Origin: Acorus gramineus | Lineage: Eukaryota; Streptophyta; Magnoliopsida; Acorales; Acoraceae | NCBI GenBank assembly: GCA_030737835.1 | Contig: JAUJYN010000030.1 | Location: 1,628,057 to 1,692,056 of the forward strand | DNA: 64,000 nucleotides | Direction: 5' to 3' | Shown: positions 19,336 to 30,413 of the stretch, piece by piece | Position numbering within the stretch: position 1 is the stretch's first letter | How the letters are laid out: each line of letters begins with the position of its first letter | Program-made: the position numbers and the translations under genes | Notes under the pieces: model-generated | Database searches by the model: none | Seen by the model: the letters and a program-made list of their open reading frames with translations, nothing else | Told to the model about the DNA's origin: nothing

Positions 19336-20505
19336 TGTTATGCCTGTGTCATTTGGAGTCTTATTTTTTGATCGGAGTCACTAAAATTTTGGCTTTTAGC
19401 CACCTGCAGGAGTTGGAGCGCTCTGATTGAAAATTTGGCTACTTAATTTTTCTCCTAGAAGTTATGTATTTCTGATTTAGTATTTGGATTTAATTTTGTT
19501 AAAATCCAAGATGAAGAGGTTTAAATATGATTTTATCATGAGATGCTCAGTTTTGAGTTAGCTTTCGTACAAAAGTGGAATTAGATCAACTGGATTCATG
19601 TAGTAAAAGTTATGGGTATTTTTCCAAGTATACCCCGGGGATGAGGAAATTCTGGCAGCAGCCCTGTTCAATGTTTAGCTCTAATTTCAGAATAGCTGGA
19701 GGGATTATTTGATCTTGGCATAAACATGAAAGTTGTAGATAATCTTCTTGGCTTTCCAGTGGACTTTGAATTGTGCAATTCGGAGCTATATTGAGGAAGT
19801 TATGGCTGTTCTAGTGAAGCATATACAGAATTTCGGGTCATGGACGATTTTGTCCTTTGAACCCCACTTTGGCTATATAATGTCCCCCCCAAATGTCTCC
19901 TCTCTCAGTCCAGCCCTCTTGAGTGTGTTTGGTAGGGTTTTAGAAGGGGAAGATGAGGAAGAAGTGCTTGGAAGAGCAAAGAAGAGAAGGTGTGTGCATT
20001 GTTGTTGTCTCTTCCCTCTCCTCCTCCTATTGCCCCCCCCCCCCCTAATGATATTCATGAATCGCCCTCCCCTCTGGTTCAGCAAGAAGAAGAGGAATGA
20101 AGGCGAAGTGGTGGTAGTAGTGGTGGTGGTCGAGGTGGTCATGGGTATGCTTGCGAGCTCCCACACCTCCCCCTTCCCTTTCCCCTTCTCTTGGTAAGCT
20201 TTCCCCTCTTCTTTTTCTGGTTTTTTAGCTCATTGGGTGTGTTGGGAGGTGGTGCATGCTAAGTGTTTGTGTTTTGGTTTGTGTGTGCTTGGTTGCTTGG
20301 GTGTAGGAGTGTCGGCGTGCCCGAGTGTCTGCTGCCCTGTGTGTGCTGCTTGTGCCCAGCATGAGCTGTCTACTGCCCTGCCAGCAGCTGTGCCCAGCGC
20401 GCCCAGCGACTTTGCCCAGTGTGTCTTGCGACATGCCCAGCGCCTGTGCCCAGCGTGCCCTACGGCGTGCCCTGCGTCTGTGCCCAGCGTGTCCTGCGCC
20501 TGTGC
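19336..20505 (+). mobile_element. Diverged LTR subfamily, forward, left third
   Basis: Begins TGTTATGCCTGTGTCATTTG and is the mirror image of 15240-16148. Carries a donor-like GGTAAGC at 20194 and then a GC-rich block of TGCCCAGCGCG-type repeats, which ends abruptly where a reverse LTR starts at 20506. The purine-rich leader includes a (GGT)n stretch near 20110. Confidence 0.75.
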
Positions 20506-21213
20506 TGTCACGCCCCAGGGCGGCCGTCCCCGAGATGTGACAATAATAAAATATCAGCTATCAATACCTGAGGTCAATAAAGACTCCAACAACAACACAC
20601 AAGGTGGCAAAGCAAGGATAATGATAACTGACTGAAAAATGGAAGCATAATATATAAACAATGTCTATAAACCAAAAACATTATTACAGACTCGAATACA
20701 CAATCACTGTCCTGTGAGAGCCAAGTCTAGACCAAAGAAAATACAACCTGTGCCACATGCACGATTTACAATACATACAATGACTCTAGGACTGCTGACA
20801 GCCTCGCACTTGCCACCCGCTGGAAGAACGCTCCACGCCCATAAGACCGCGCCACAGGGAAACTCCAACTCCACGCCCAACACTGCCCCTGAAAAGAAAC
20901 AGTATGCGAGGGGTGAGCTACAAGCTCAGTGAGTGGCTGGAAACCAATCACCATACAACAGTTCAATACATAAGCACTTTCCTTTCAAGGAAAACACGGG
21001 TGGAAACCCATGGATAACAGGGTCATGCGGCAGTGCGACCAACCTCACCCCCACCCTCACTCCCGGAGGGAGACTCTTGGGACATTTGGGGAGAGACCAT
21101 ACCGTTGGTCGAGGAGACCCGGGATTACTGGTCTACACAACACTACTGGAACATCTACATCGGGATTACTGCCCAACGATGTCTTTGAACATCAATACAC
21201 AACTGGACCCAAC
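20506..21213 (-). mobile_element. Reverse long LTR, first part (continues at 27200)
   Basis: TGTCACGCCCCAGGGCGGCC start with the same order of modules as 17249 onward, interrupted by the forward element at 21214. Its continuation is recognisable at 27200-27623. Confidence 0.8.
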
Positions 21214-24200
21214 TGTTATATATGTGTCACTTTTAGCCTGCTGGTAACCGTTGGAGCGTTCTGGCAGTTTTTCGATTTTTCGATCAGAACCGCTAATTTT
21301 TGGACTGTTAGCTATCGTCCTGAGTTAGAGGACTCCGATTGGAAATCTAACTGCATATTTGGTGTCATGGTGCCATTTTAGGTCTCTCACGAAAATTTCA
21401 TCGAATTCCGGTAACGTTTCCTAAATTTCACAGTTCCGAGGCGTATCCGGGTATTTTAAGTGACTCGGCTATATAAATGAAATCTAATATTTCATTTGGC
21501 ACTATTCATCATCCCTACCAAAGCTCTCTCTCTCTCCCCTCTCTCCTTTTCTTCCATTTGAGCCCCTTAGAGCCCTCAAACCCAAAAACCTAAAGCATAG
21601 GAAGTGTAGATCGGGTCCCGATCTACACCCCGGTGCTTTCAAATCCTGATTCCGGCCAACCTAGCCCTCCCATCCGCCCTCTCTTCTCCTCAGATCCGAG
21701 CCAAATCGGAGGTGGGAGTAGATCCCGGTGGTAGAGACCGTTGGGGAAGCGTTTCGGTGCGTGGAGAGCAACCGGATGCCTCTTCCTCCCCTTGGTAAGC
21801 TCCTTTTCCTCTTCTTTCTGGCTTAGATGTATGCTAGGATGGGGGTTTTGTGTTTGGGTGGTGGTCGGCGGCTGTGGGAGGATGTCGGAGGTGGTTGGGG
21901 GCGGTCGGAGGCCGTCGGAGGCTATTGGGTGGGTGGTGGAGGTGCTCGGGCATGGGGGTTGCTGGTTCGGGCAGCAGACAGCACTGGTAGCAACACAGGC
22001 AGCACAGCAGGCTGGGCGCTCGTGGGCGTGCGCGCGTGCGTGCGCGCGGGCGTGCGCTCGGGGGGAGCTGGTGGCCAGCAGGGCGCGCGTGCTGGACGTG
22101 CGGGCGCGGGGCGTGCAGGGCGCTGGGCGGTGCTGGGCGCTGGCCGAGCGGAGGTGCGTGCAGGGCATCGTGCAGGGTGCGCGCGGAGCGCTGCGCAGGG
22201 GCGCAAGCACGCTGTGCGCGCGCGGGAGTCGGTGGAGCACTGGGCGTGCTGGTTGCTCGCGTGCCGGGGGTGCTGGGCGCGCGTGCAGGGGCGCTGTGCG
22301 CTCGGGTGCACCCGGGAGGAACTGGTCGAGCGGCTGGTGCGAGGAGCTGGTCGAGCGGTTGGTGTGAGGAGCTGGTCGAGCGGCTGGTGCGGAGTGTTGT
22401 GCGCGCGGAGTGCGCGCGGGGGCGAGGCAGGGGAGGTGCGCGCGGAGTGCGCGCGGGGCGAGGCAGGGGAGGTGCACGCGGGGTGCGCGCGGGGCGAGGC
22501 GCTGTGCGCGCGGGGCGTGCAGTGTGCTTGCGGGCCGGTGCGGGGTGCGCGCAGGCTGCTGCGGCAGGGCGCAGTGGGCGCGCGGTGCCCCAGGTGGTGC
22601 GGCTGCGGGTCCAAGCACGCGGGCAGGGGCCGGCGGTGCGCTGGGTGCGCGGGCTGAGGCGCGGCGGTGCACCCGGGCGATCGGGTGGCAGTGCGGGTGG
22701 TTGCCGGGGGTGCGGGAGTGAGCCGGGGTGCTCGGGCTAGCGTGCGTGCAGGTCGTATGCGCGTTTGCCCGAGTGTTGGGTGTTTGATTTTGGGATTTTG
22801 TGTATTTTGTGTATTTTGGGGTATTTGTGGATTATACTCACCAGTTGATACTCTGTCTTGCAGATCTCGACGGACGGTCGCGCGTCAACCTGACTTCCGG
22901 TGAGTGGGACAATCCAACCCAGTAGAGAGGCGTTATACGCATTTGGGCGTATACCGACCTCTCCTGGGGCACCATGGATTTATATTAACCGGTTGTAAAG
23001 TGTATTTCATGCGAGCATGATTTAACTGTAGAATGCATGCCACCCTAGACTTGTATGTTAGGGACTTGCACCCTTAGGATATGTGTATGAGCCATGCATC
23101 ATGTCCCCCTGTTCTCATGCTAGGAAGCCTTGGCCTATGCATGTGTCCTACTAGTTTATTTATTAAATTAAATGCTAGTATAATGTTAAATGCATGCTTT
23201 AGATAATATTATAGGGAGGGGCCTTGCGAGGTCAACATTGAGACCCGGGTTAGGGTACTCCGTGTTCCTTGTTTGGTTGTCGGGATGTCCTGTATCGGGA
23301 CCTCATGCTGCCCTCCCAAGGTTCTTGTCCCAATAATATTATATCTTTAGTTGATAATTAATGATATACCCCTTGTATGATTATTAGCATCTTAGTGAAT
23401 ATTATAGGGGAGGGGCCTCGTGAGGACAGCGGTGAGACCCGGGCTAGGGTACACCGTGTTCCTTGTTTGGTTGTCGGGGTGTTCTATATCGGGAAGTCGC
23501 GCTGCCCTCCCAAGTTCCTTTACCCCAATGATATTACAACCTTGCTATTACTGTACATGTTCCCCGCATGTTGGTTATGCGCCCTGGAGGAATTCTGAGG
23601 AATTCAGGACATTAGAGTCGTTGAGTTGTGTAGTCGGCGGATCCGAGTGGATCATATGCGTATGGATAGGCTGTTCTGTCCCCTTCGTTGGATCCGGTAG
23701 AGGCTGCCCCAGCGTTAGAAAGGCCGTCCCTTCCAAGGGTTCCCATCAGTAGGCGCCTCCTGATTTTGGTTTCGGACTGTGCTGAAGTTGTGGGTGAGGG
23801 CTCCCATCAGTAGGCACCTCCTGATTTGGTTTCGGACTGTGCTGAATGTGGGAGTAGACCAAGCGGCCTACGGAGTGGAGGAGAGACTATCGGTGGACCA
23901 AGGGTGACCAACAGCCTAGTCAGTCCCAAAATCCTATGTCACCCGTGGTAGGGTGAGGGTGAGGGTGTAGTGGGTTGGCGATGAGCGACCCACTGGTGTT
24001 GTGATTTGATGAATATTAGTCCCAATAGCCTATGTCAACCATTGAAGGGTGAGAGTGAGGGTGTAGTGGTTGGCGATTGAGCGACCCACTGGTTTGTCTA
24101 TTTGTTACCATTTTGTGGTTGTTAATAAGAGATTGTGGGTTATAAAGATAGAATTGTGGTCAATATTGTCTGTGATGCATGGGTTGTGCTGTTCACTGAG

Positions 24201-24626
24201 CGTGTGGCTCACCCCTCGCATATGTTTTCCCCAGTTGTCACTGAGCCGGAGCCGGAGGAGCAGTTGGAGCCGTCCGAGGGACTTCCTCAGTAGCGGAGCA
24301 GGGCTACGTTCCGCGAGTGCCAGAGGCTATCAGCATCCCTTCTTGACTGTATGTATTTTATTTCCGTGCTTGGCACGTGTTTGTATATATTCAGTTGTAT
24401 TTGTGTGTATTGGCTCTCACAGGACAGATGATTGAGTATCGAGTCTGTAGTATGTTTATTTACAGATTCAGTCTTTTGCTTCCGCATTTGGTGTATATAT
24501 CATGTCAGCCTCTTTGTTGCCTGTGTGTCATTCTGGTTGCTTGTGTATGATATATTATTGACCTCCTGTATGGATTCTGATATTTTATGTACACTTGCCG
24601 CGTCTCGGGGACGCCCGGGGCGTGAC
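21214..24626 (+). mobile_element. 5' LTR of the 21214 element
   Basis: TATA at 21470, leader palindrome 21604-21628, donor-like GGTAAGC at 21795, GC-rich block about 22010-22700, exon-like segment 22864-22899, hairpin modules about 23205-23335 and 23395-23535, second acceptor before 24235, end GGGGCGTGACA. The GC block holds units such as GGAGCTGGTCGAGCGGCTGG (three copies near 22318-22395). Confidence 0.9.
21469..21478 (+). promoter_or_regulatory. TATA box of a long LTR
   Basis: CTATATAAAT, about 30 bp upstream of a conserved CACTATTCATCATCCC that probably marks the transcription start. Just upstream is GCGTATCCGGGTATTTTAAG, whose CGTATCCGGG core is kept in nearly every LTR copy here. Equivalent TATA boxes: 30678-30686, about 56602-56613, about 55901-55910, and reversed 54045-54052. 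Confidence 0.75.
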
Positions 24627-24747
24627 AAAAAGTTGGTATCAGAGCCTGGTCCTGTCAGAGCCAATAGTCTTCCTTTCGTAGAGATGAGTCCTAGGATTTT
24701 TAAATGAGTATTCGTATCCTATTGTCTGGTTTTCTTAGGGTGCTGAT

Positions 24748-26086
24748 ATGTCTCCTCGCAGAGGACGGCGCGGACGAGGTCCCTCTCGGTCTTTGGAGGT
24801 TTCCGGACCTACCAGAGACGAGGATGCTACCGGAGAGTCCTTGGCGCAGGAGCCTCCTGCTTGGGAGCGTGCTTTCGCTCGGTTGGCTGATTTGGTGGAG
24901 ACACAGATGAGGGCGCTGGAGGCCCAGACCAGAGCATTAGCAGAGCAGGCTAGAGAGATTCAGGAGCTGAGGGCGGCTCGCGAGGCAGTTCCGCAGGTCC
25001 CCTTGGTGGCAGATCCGCCTGTGGTACCCGATGTACCCCCAGTCCCCGTGGTGATTCCGGCAGTAGGAGTTGAGGATCCCCTGGAGAGGGAGGAGGAGCT
25101 AGAGGCGGCGGCGCGAGTGCAGCAGAGCGGCCTCAACGCCTTTCTGAAGCTCCACCCTCCCGAGTTCCATGGTCAGTCGGCAGATCCTCTTGCGCTAGAG
25201 CGTTGGTTGAGGGAGGTGGACACGATCTTCGCGGCCATGCTTTGCACTGATCGCCAGCGAGTCTCCCTGGCCACCTTTATGCTGAAGGGTAACGCCGCCA
25301 ACTGGTGGGCTACCCGAGTGGTGGACATCCCAGAGGGAGTGGAGCAGCTTTCTTGGGCAGGATTCCGGAGGTATTTCTTGGAGGAGTACTTCCCGTTCTC
25401 AGGGCTCTATGTCGGTTGCTGACTGCTCTACGCGCTTTACGAGGCTGTCCAGATTCGCTCCAGCGTTGGTGATGGATGAGGACATGCGGTGCCGCCGTTT
25501 CGAGTTGGGTCTCAGCAGCGCCATCCGGGTGCATGTCTCCTCCCAGGCTTTCTCAAGGTACTCCGACCTGGTGTCTTGGGCGAAGACGATCGAGCGAGAT
25601 CTCGGGATTGTCGTGAGGGTTCCGACCCCTTCTGCAGATCAGGGTCCTTCCGGGAGTCAGGACCAGGGGCAGCGCAGGAAGAGGAGGCCCCGTTTCGATC
25701 AGTCAGCGGCTGCCTCTCCTCCAGCAGATGCGGTGCTAGTGTGGGATCCAGCACCCATTGCAGCAGTGCCCATCCAGTCCATGCAGCCGGAGAGGCGGCG
25801 CTGCTTTCATTGTCAGCGCATCGGGCATATCAGATACCATTGCCCTGATGCTGGCCGACCCCGCGTGCCACCTCAGCAGCAGCAGCCTCAGCGTCAGCAG
25901 CAGCCACAGGGAGGTCGAGTTGACCAGAGGAGGCAGCTAGTGCAGCCGGCGAGACGTGCTCCTGCTCCTCAGCCGCGATTGGTCCAGGGCAGAGTTGCAG
26001 CGCTTACGGCCGAGGAGGCGCAGCTTTCGGGTATCATGGTTCGAGGTATTATCTTGTGTTCTCAACTCTCCAGTAATAGGATATAA
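24748..26086 (+). pseudogene. gag of the 21214 element (broken)
   Basis: Very similar to the array gag, with about one break. Shows the basic start, a longer coiled coil (added ALEAQTRALAEQ), the Retrotrans_gag core, one CCHC knuckle (CFHCQRIGHIRYHC) and a Gln-rich tail with QGGRVDQRRQ. Confidence 0.87.
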
Positions 26087-26959
26087 TTGTGGGTGTGTGT
26101 TTGGTCACTGTGATGCAAGTGTGTGTGGTATCTTGGTGAGCGAGTGTCAAGAGTGGTTGGTTGGGTTAAGGAAGCCGGGTTATAGCCGTCCTGGCAGAGA
26201 GTTTCCACCAGTAGGTACCACCGATGCAGTCGGAGGGGTACTAATCGTGGGAGTATGCCAGGTAGGGGCTACCCGGGGAGAGATTATCTAATGGTGCCAC
26301 GAGCGTGGAATCGCTCTCCCCTTCGTGGGATCCGCGTAGTACAGCCCCGGCGTTAGACAGGCTCCCGGTCAGAGGGCCACGCGAGCTACGGAGCGGGGAG
26401 AGGCTACCGGTGGGCCAGGGGTGAAGAGCAGTCTAAGTCTCTCCCAAAGTCCCAAAATGTCTCCTTTCGGGAGTGAGGGTGTGGATGAGGCGAAGACGGG
26501 TCGCTCGTGACCAAATTGTTGATTCGACCATTCCCGGTGATGTTGGGTTCGGTCTTGTAAATGATGTTGAAGGACATCGTTGGGTGATCACCTAGAGATA
26601 GATGATCCGGAGGGGTTAGTAGTGTTCTTTAAATGATGTCTTCTTCTAGTATTCCTTTCTGGATTAAGGGGCCTTGTGAGGTCAGCGTTGAAACCCGGGC
26701 TAGGGTACTTCGTGTTCCTTGTTTGGTTGTCGGGGTATCCTATATCGGGATTTCATGGTGCCCTCTCGAGGTTTCTTTTCCCAGGCAAGGGATACCATGG
26801 AAGCATCAAATGGATGAAAGATCAGGTGTGAGTTTTGGTGGGGGTTAAGGCCTTTTGGGCCGAGTGATTTCTGGTGAAGGCATATCTGTGGACCCGGGCA
26901 AGACGCTCGTCGCGTCAAATTGGCGTCGACCGTCGAACCCCGCAAGGATTCGGAGCTTC

Positions 26960-27160
26960 CTGAGTTTGGCGAGTTATTGCAGGAAGCTTGACGAGGGTCT
27001 CTCGAAGATAGCTGTTCCTCTTAACCGCCTTACTTGGAAGGATGTCCGGTTCGAGTGGTCCCCGTCTTGCGAGGAGAGCTTCCTGGAGTTTTATCGGAGG
27101 CTCACCTCAGCGCCAATTCTTACCCTTCCGTCTTGGAGGGGTGGGTTCGCAGTTGGGTAA
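26960..27160 (+). pseudogene. pol remnant of the 21214 element
   Basis: RT/RNase H boundary fragment (YCRKLDEGLSKIAVPLNRLT, FEWSPSCEESF). Same kind of remnant as in the array; the chromodomain-like end is not present here because the element stops early. Confidence 0.7.
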
Positions 27161-27199
27161 AGGTGTGTCCACGATCCTGCTCACGTCATCCCGTTCGAG

Positions 27200-27623
27200 C
27201 CTCTACCTGGTATACTCCCACGATCAGTATGCTTCCGAACGCGTCGGTGGTACCTACGGATGGGAGCCCTTTGTCAGGACATCTTTCCCAACGCCAGGGA
27301 GTTCCTACATCGGATCCAACGAAGGGGAGAACGATTCCACGCTCGCAATATCATTTGTTAGCCCTCTCCCGGGTAGCCTCTACCTGGTATACTCCCACGA
27401 TCAGTATGCTCCCGAATGCATCGGTGGTACCTACGGATGGGAGCCCTCTGTCAGGACAGCTACAACCCGGGCCTCTTCAACACGGACGACATTGGGAGTA
27501 AACATTCCATGTTCACAAAGCGAATCCAATGGAAAACAACTACTCTCGATAATCACTTATCGAGATATTGAATACTACTGTACTCCCACACCGTTGCATC
27601 GCTCAGACACAAATGGGGTTGCC
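27200..27623 (-). mobile_element. Reverse long LTR, continuation of 20506-21213
   Basis: Matches 18110-18520 (TGGTATACTCCCACGATCAG, GGTACCTACGGATGGGAGCC, twice). It resumes some way beyond the point where 21213 left off, so a stretch of the host LTR went with the right end of the inserted element. Broken off at 27624 by the next forward LTR. Confidence 0.75.
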
Positions 27624-28667
27624 TGTTATATATGTGTCACTTTTAGCCTTTTGGTCACCTTTGGGACATTTCTGGCAGTTTTCCAATTTTTCTTTTTTCG
27701 ATCGGAACCGCTAAAATTTTAGACTTTTAGCTATCTGCATGAGCTCGAGAACTCCGATTGAAAATTTAACTGCACATTATGAGTCATGGTGCCATTTTGA
27801 GCCACTCACAAAAATTTCATTGAATTCCGGTAACGTTCTAGAAAATTTGGCAGTTCCGAATCGTATCCGGGTTTTGACCGATTTTGGAATGTCAAAGGGG
27901 GACTTGACCAAGTCAAGAAGACTTGGACCAAGTCAAATTTGACCATTGACTTGGTCAAACCTTTTTGTTTTTTTGTGTGGTTGGGTTGACTCAAAGTCAA
28001 GCCTCACCAACCATTTTTTTCATTAATGTGTGTGTGTGTGTGTGTGAGTGTGTGTGTGTGTGTGTGTTCCTATGCTTGGGCGTCCCCTTCATTTCCCATC
28101 TCCCTCTCCCTCTCACTCACTCCTTCACTTCCTCTTCCTTCCTTTTTGTTCCAAATAGAGGTAGTAAAAGAAGAAGAAGAAGAAAGACCTAGAGAGGAGA
28201 AGTGAAGGTATGTGTGTGTGCAATCTTTGTGTGGTGTTTGTTTTTGTTTCCCTTCTCTCTATCTCCCTCTCATGCCTTTCCCCACCCCTGTTTTCAGCCA
28301 TTTTAGGGCTTGAATAGTGGCTGAGAAGGTGGTGGTGTTGGTGGTGGCGGTTGTGGTGGTTTGGTGCGCAAAGGGCACCCGAGTTTCCCCCTTTTCCTTC
28401 CCCTCCTTTTTGGTAAGTTCTCCTCCTCCCTTAGCTTTGTTTAGATGATTGTTAGGGTTTTTAAGTGGTCAAGCATGCCTTGCATAGGTGGTGGGGGGAG
28501 TGGGAGGGCTGAGGAGGGGGTGGGAGGGGTTCGGGCGCGCGCGCGGGGCCATCCGCGCGCGTGCGCGCGCGTCTGCGCGCGCAGAGGGGCGCTGGCGCGC
28601 GCAGGCAGGCGTGCGCATAGGGTTCTGTAAGGGTGCGCAGTGCGCGTGAGGGTGCGCGAGCTGGACG
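27624..28667 (+). mobile_element. Long LTR, subfamily B, left third
   Basis: TGTTATATATGTG start but a distinct U3 with a GACTTGGTCAAATTTGACC-type stretch, shared with 38533 and 62212. Contains a (TG)n run, a purine/pyrimidine-skewed leader, donor-like GGTAAGT at 28413 and the beginning of a CGCGCG-rich block. Interrupted inside that block by a reverse LTR. Preceded by TTGCC, with no partner seen. Confidence 0.8.
28026..28069 (+). repeat. (TG)n microsatellite
   Basis: Two TG runs separated by GAG in the leader of the subfamily B LTR. Shorter TG runs occupy the matching place at 38950-38970 and 62617-62650, so the repeat is an ancestral subfamily trait. Confidence 0.9.
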
Positions 28668-30413
28668 TGTCACGCCCCAGGGCGGCCGTCCCCGATACGT
28701 GGCAAATATATATAATATCAGCAGTCTATACAGGAGATCAATAAAATACTCTAAACAACATCGAAAATGACAACACAGACAATAAGGTAGCTGACATAAT
28801 ATATACAAATAGCGGAAGCTTAAACGACTGAGTCTGTAATTCAAAGACATATTACAGACCCGAATACATAATCAACTGTCCTGTGAGAGCCAATATACAC
28901 AACGACATCAAAATACAAACGTGTGCCCAAGCACGGATAACAATACATACAATCAAGAAGGGGATGCTGATGGCCTCTCACTCGCAGAACGTGACGCTGC
29001 TCCGCTACTGCTGATGTGCCTCGGGGAGCTCCTCCTTCAGATCCGACTCAGATATAACTGGAGAAAAATATATGCGAGGGGTGAGCCACACGCTCAGTGA
29101 ATGGCACAATCTACGCATCACAATTCATATTAACCTTAAATAATTTATAGTCCCTAAAACGGGAGCAACTACACATTCTAGTGGGTCGTTTCATCGCCAA
29201 CCCACCTCCCCCCCTCACCCTCACCCTTTACTGGGGGTGACATGGGCCTCTTGGGGCATACTAGACCGCTCTCCACCCCTGGTCCACCCGGTAGCCTCTC
29301 CCACACTCCGTAGCCTCCACCTGGTATACTCCCACTATCAGTACTGTCCGACGCATCGGAGGTACCTACGGACGGGAGCCCTCTGTCAGGTCAGCTTTCC
29401 AACGCCAGGGAGTCCCTACATCGGATCCAACCAAAAGGAGAAGACAGCCTACTCACGCGGATACGATCCTCTTGGATCCGTCGACAACGATTGTAACTCT
29501 ACTAATGTCATGAATTCTCAAGAATTCCTCCAGGGCGCATAACTAAGATGCAGGGAACCATATATTATAACCACGAGGTTATAATATTCTCTAAGGCATG
29601 CTTATAATAATATGCTCTCATTTTGATTTAATTAGATTAAACTAGATGGGAACATACATAGTTCGGGGCTTTCCAATCAAGGGACATGGTGTCTAGGCAT
29701 GCATAGGCCTCTATACATGACATAAGGGTGCATATCCCTAGCATACAAGTCTAAGGTGGCATGGATACATCATATTAATCATGCATGCATAGCTTTATAT
29801 TTATTACAAGTTAATACACAATTATGGTGCCCCATGGGAGGGCAATGCACGCCTACGTGCATCGAACACCTCCCTACTCGGTTGGATTGTCCCACTCACC
29901 AAAACCCGGGTCGTTGCGTGACCGTCCGTCAAGATCTGCAAGACATGGGCATTCAATATGGTGAGTAAACTACACAAATACATAAGAAATTTACTAGAAT
30001 ACCCAATACGCGGACAAGCATGCATACGGACCTGCACGCATGCGAGCACGCGCGTACGAACGCGAGTTTGAGTGCCCCGACACCCTCTAGAACCCTCGGG
30101 CAGCCATACGCATGGGCCCCCGCACGCGCACGCACGAATGCGCACGCCCGCACGCGCCCCTGCGTCCCAGACACACTGCCGCGCCCCTGCCCGCATGCCT
30201 AGACGCGCTGCCGCGCGCGAGCGCACGCTCGCCCAGCCAGCGCGTACCTGCGCGCCCGCGCAGCACCCCGCGCGCACGCCCGCGTGTCTGCGCGAACGCG
30301 CGCACGCTCGCCAGCGCGCCCGTCTGCGCGCGCTCGCCAGCGCGCCTGTCTGATCGCGCCAGCGCCTGCCTGCGCGCGCACGTGCGCGGATGACTCCGCA
30401 CGCGCTCCCGAGC
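28668..30413 (-). mobile_element. Reverse long LTR, split by a solo LTR (continues 33405-33480)
   Basis: Starts TGTCACGCCCCAGGGCGGCC. Carries the reversed acceptor motif (29075-29105), spacer blocks, and the site that lacks the hairpin module (ATTATAACCACGAGGTTATAAT near 29565). Then come the reversed exon-like segment (about 29897-29935) and a GC-rich block. The solo LTR at 30414 lies inside that block. The 76-bp remainder (33405-33480) continues into the leader before another reverse LTR starts. Confidence 0.82.

Larger units (their letters stand above)
21214..27199 (+). mobile_element. gag-only Ty3/gypsy element inserted in a reverse LTR (right LTR absent)
   Basis: 5' LTR 21214-24626 (3413 bp), primer site 24634-24645, gag from 24748, spacer with hairpin module at about 26655-26785, and an RT-boundary remnant to 27160. 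The element then ends without a right LTR and host LTR sequence resumes. The five bases before it are CCAAC; no partner duplication survives. The TATA box (TATATAAAT, about 21470) is intact. It is a different sublineage from the array: gag carries an extra MRALEAQTRAL heptad. Confidence 0.87.
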
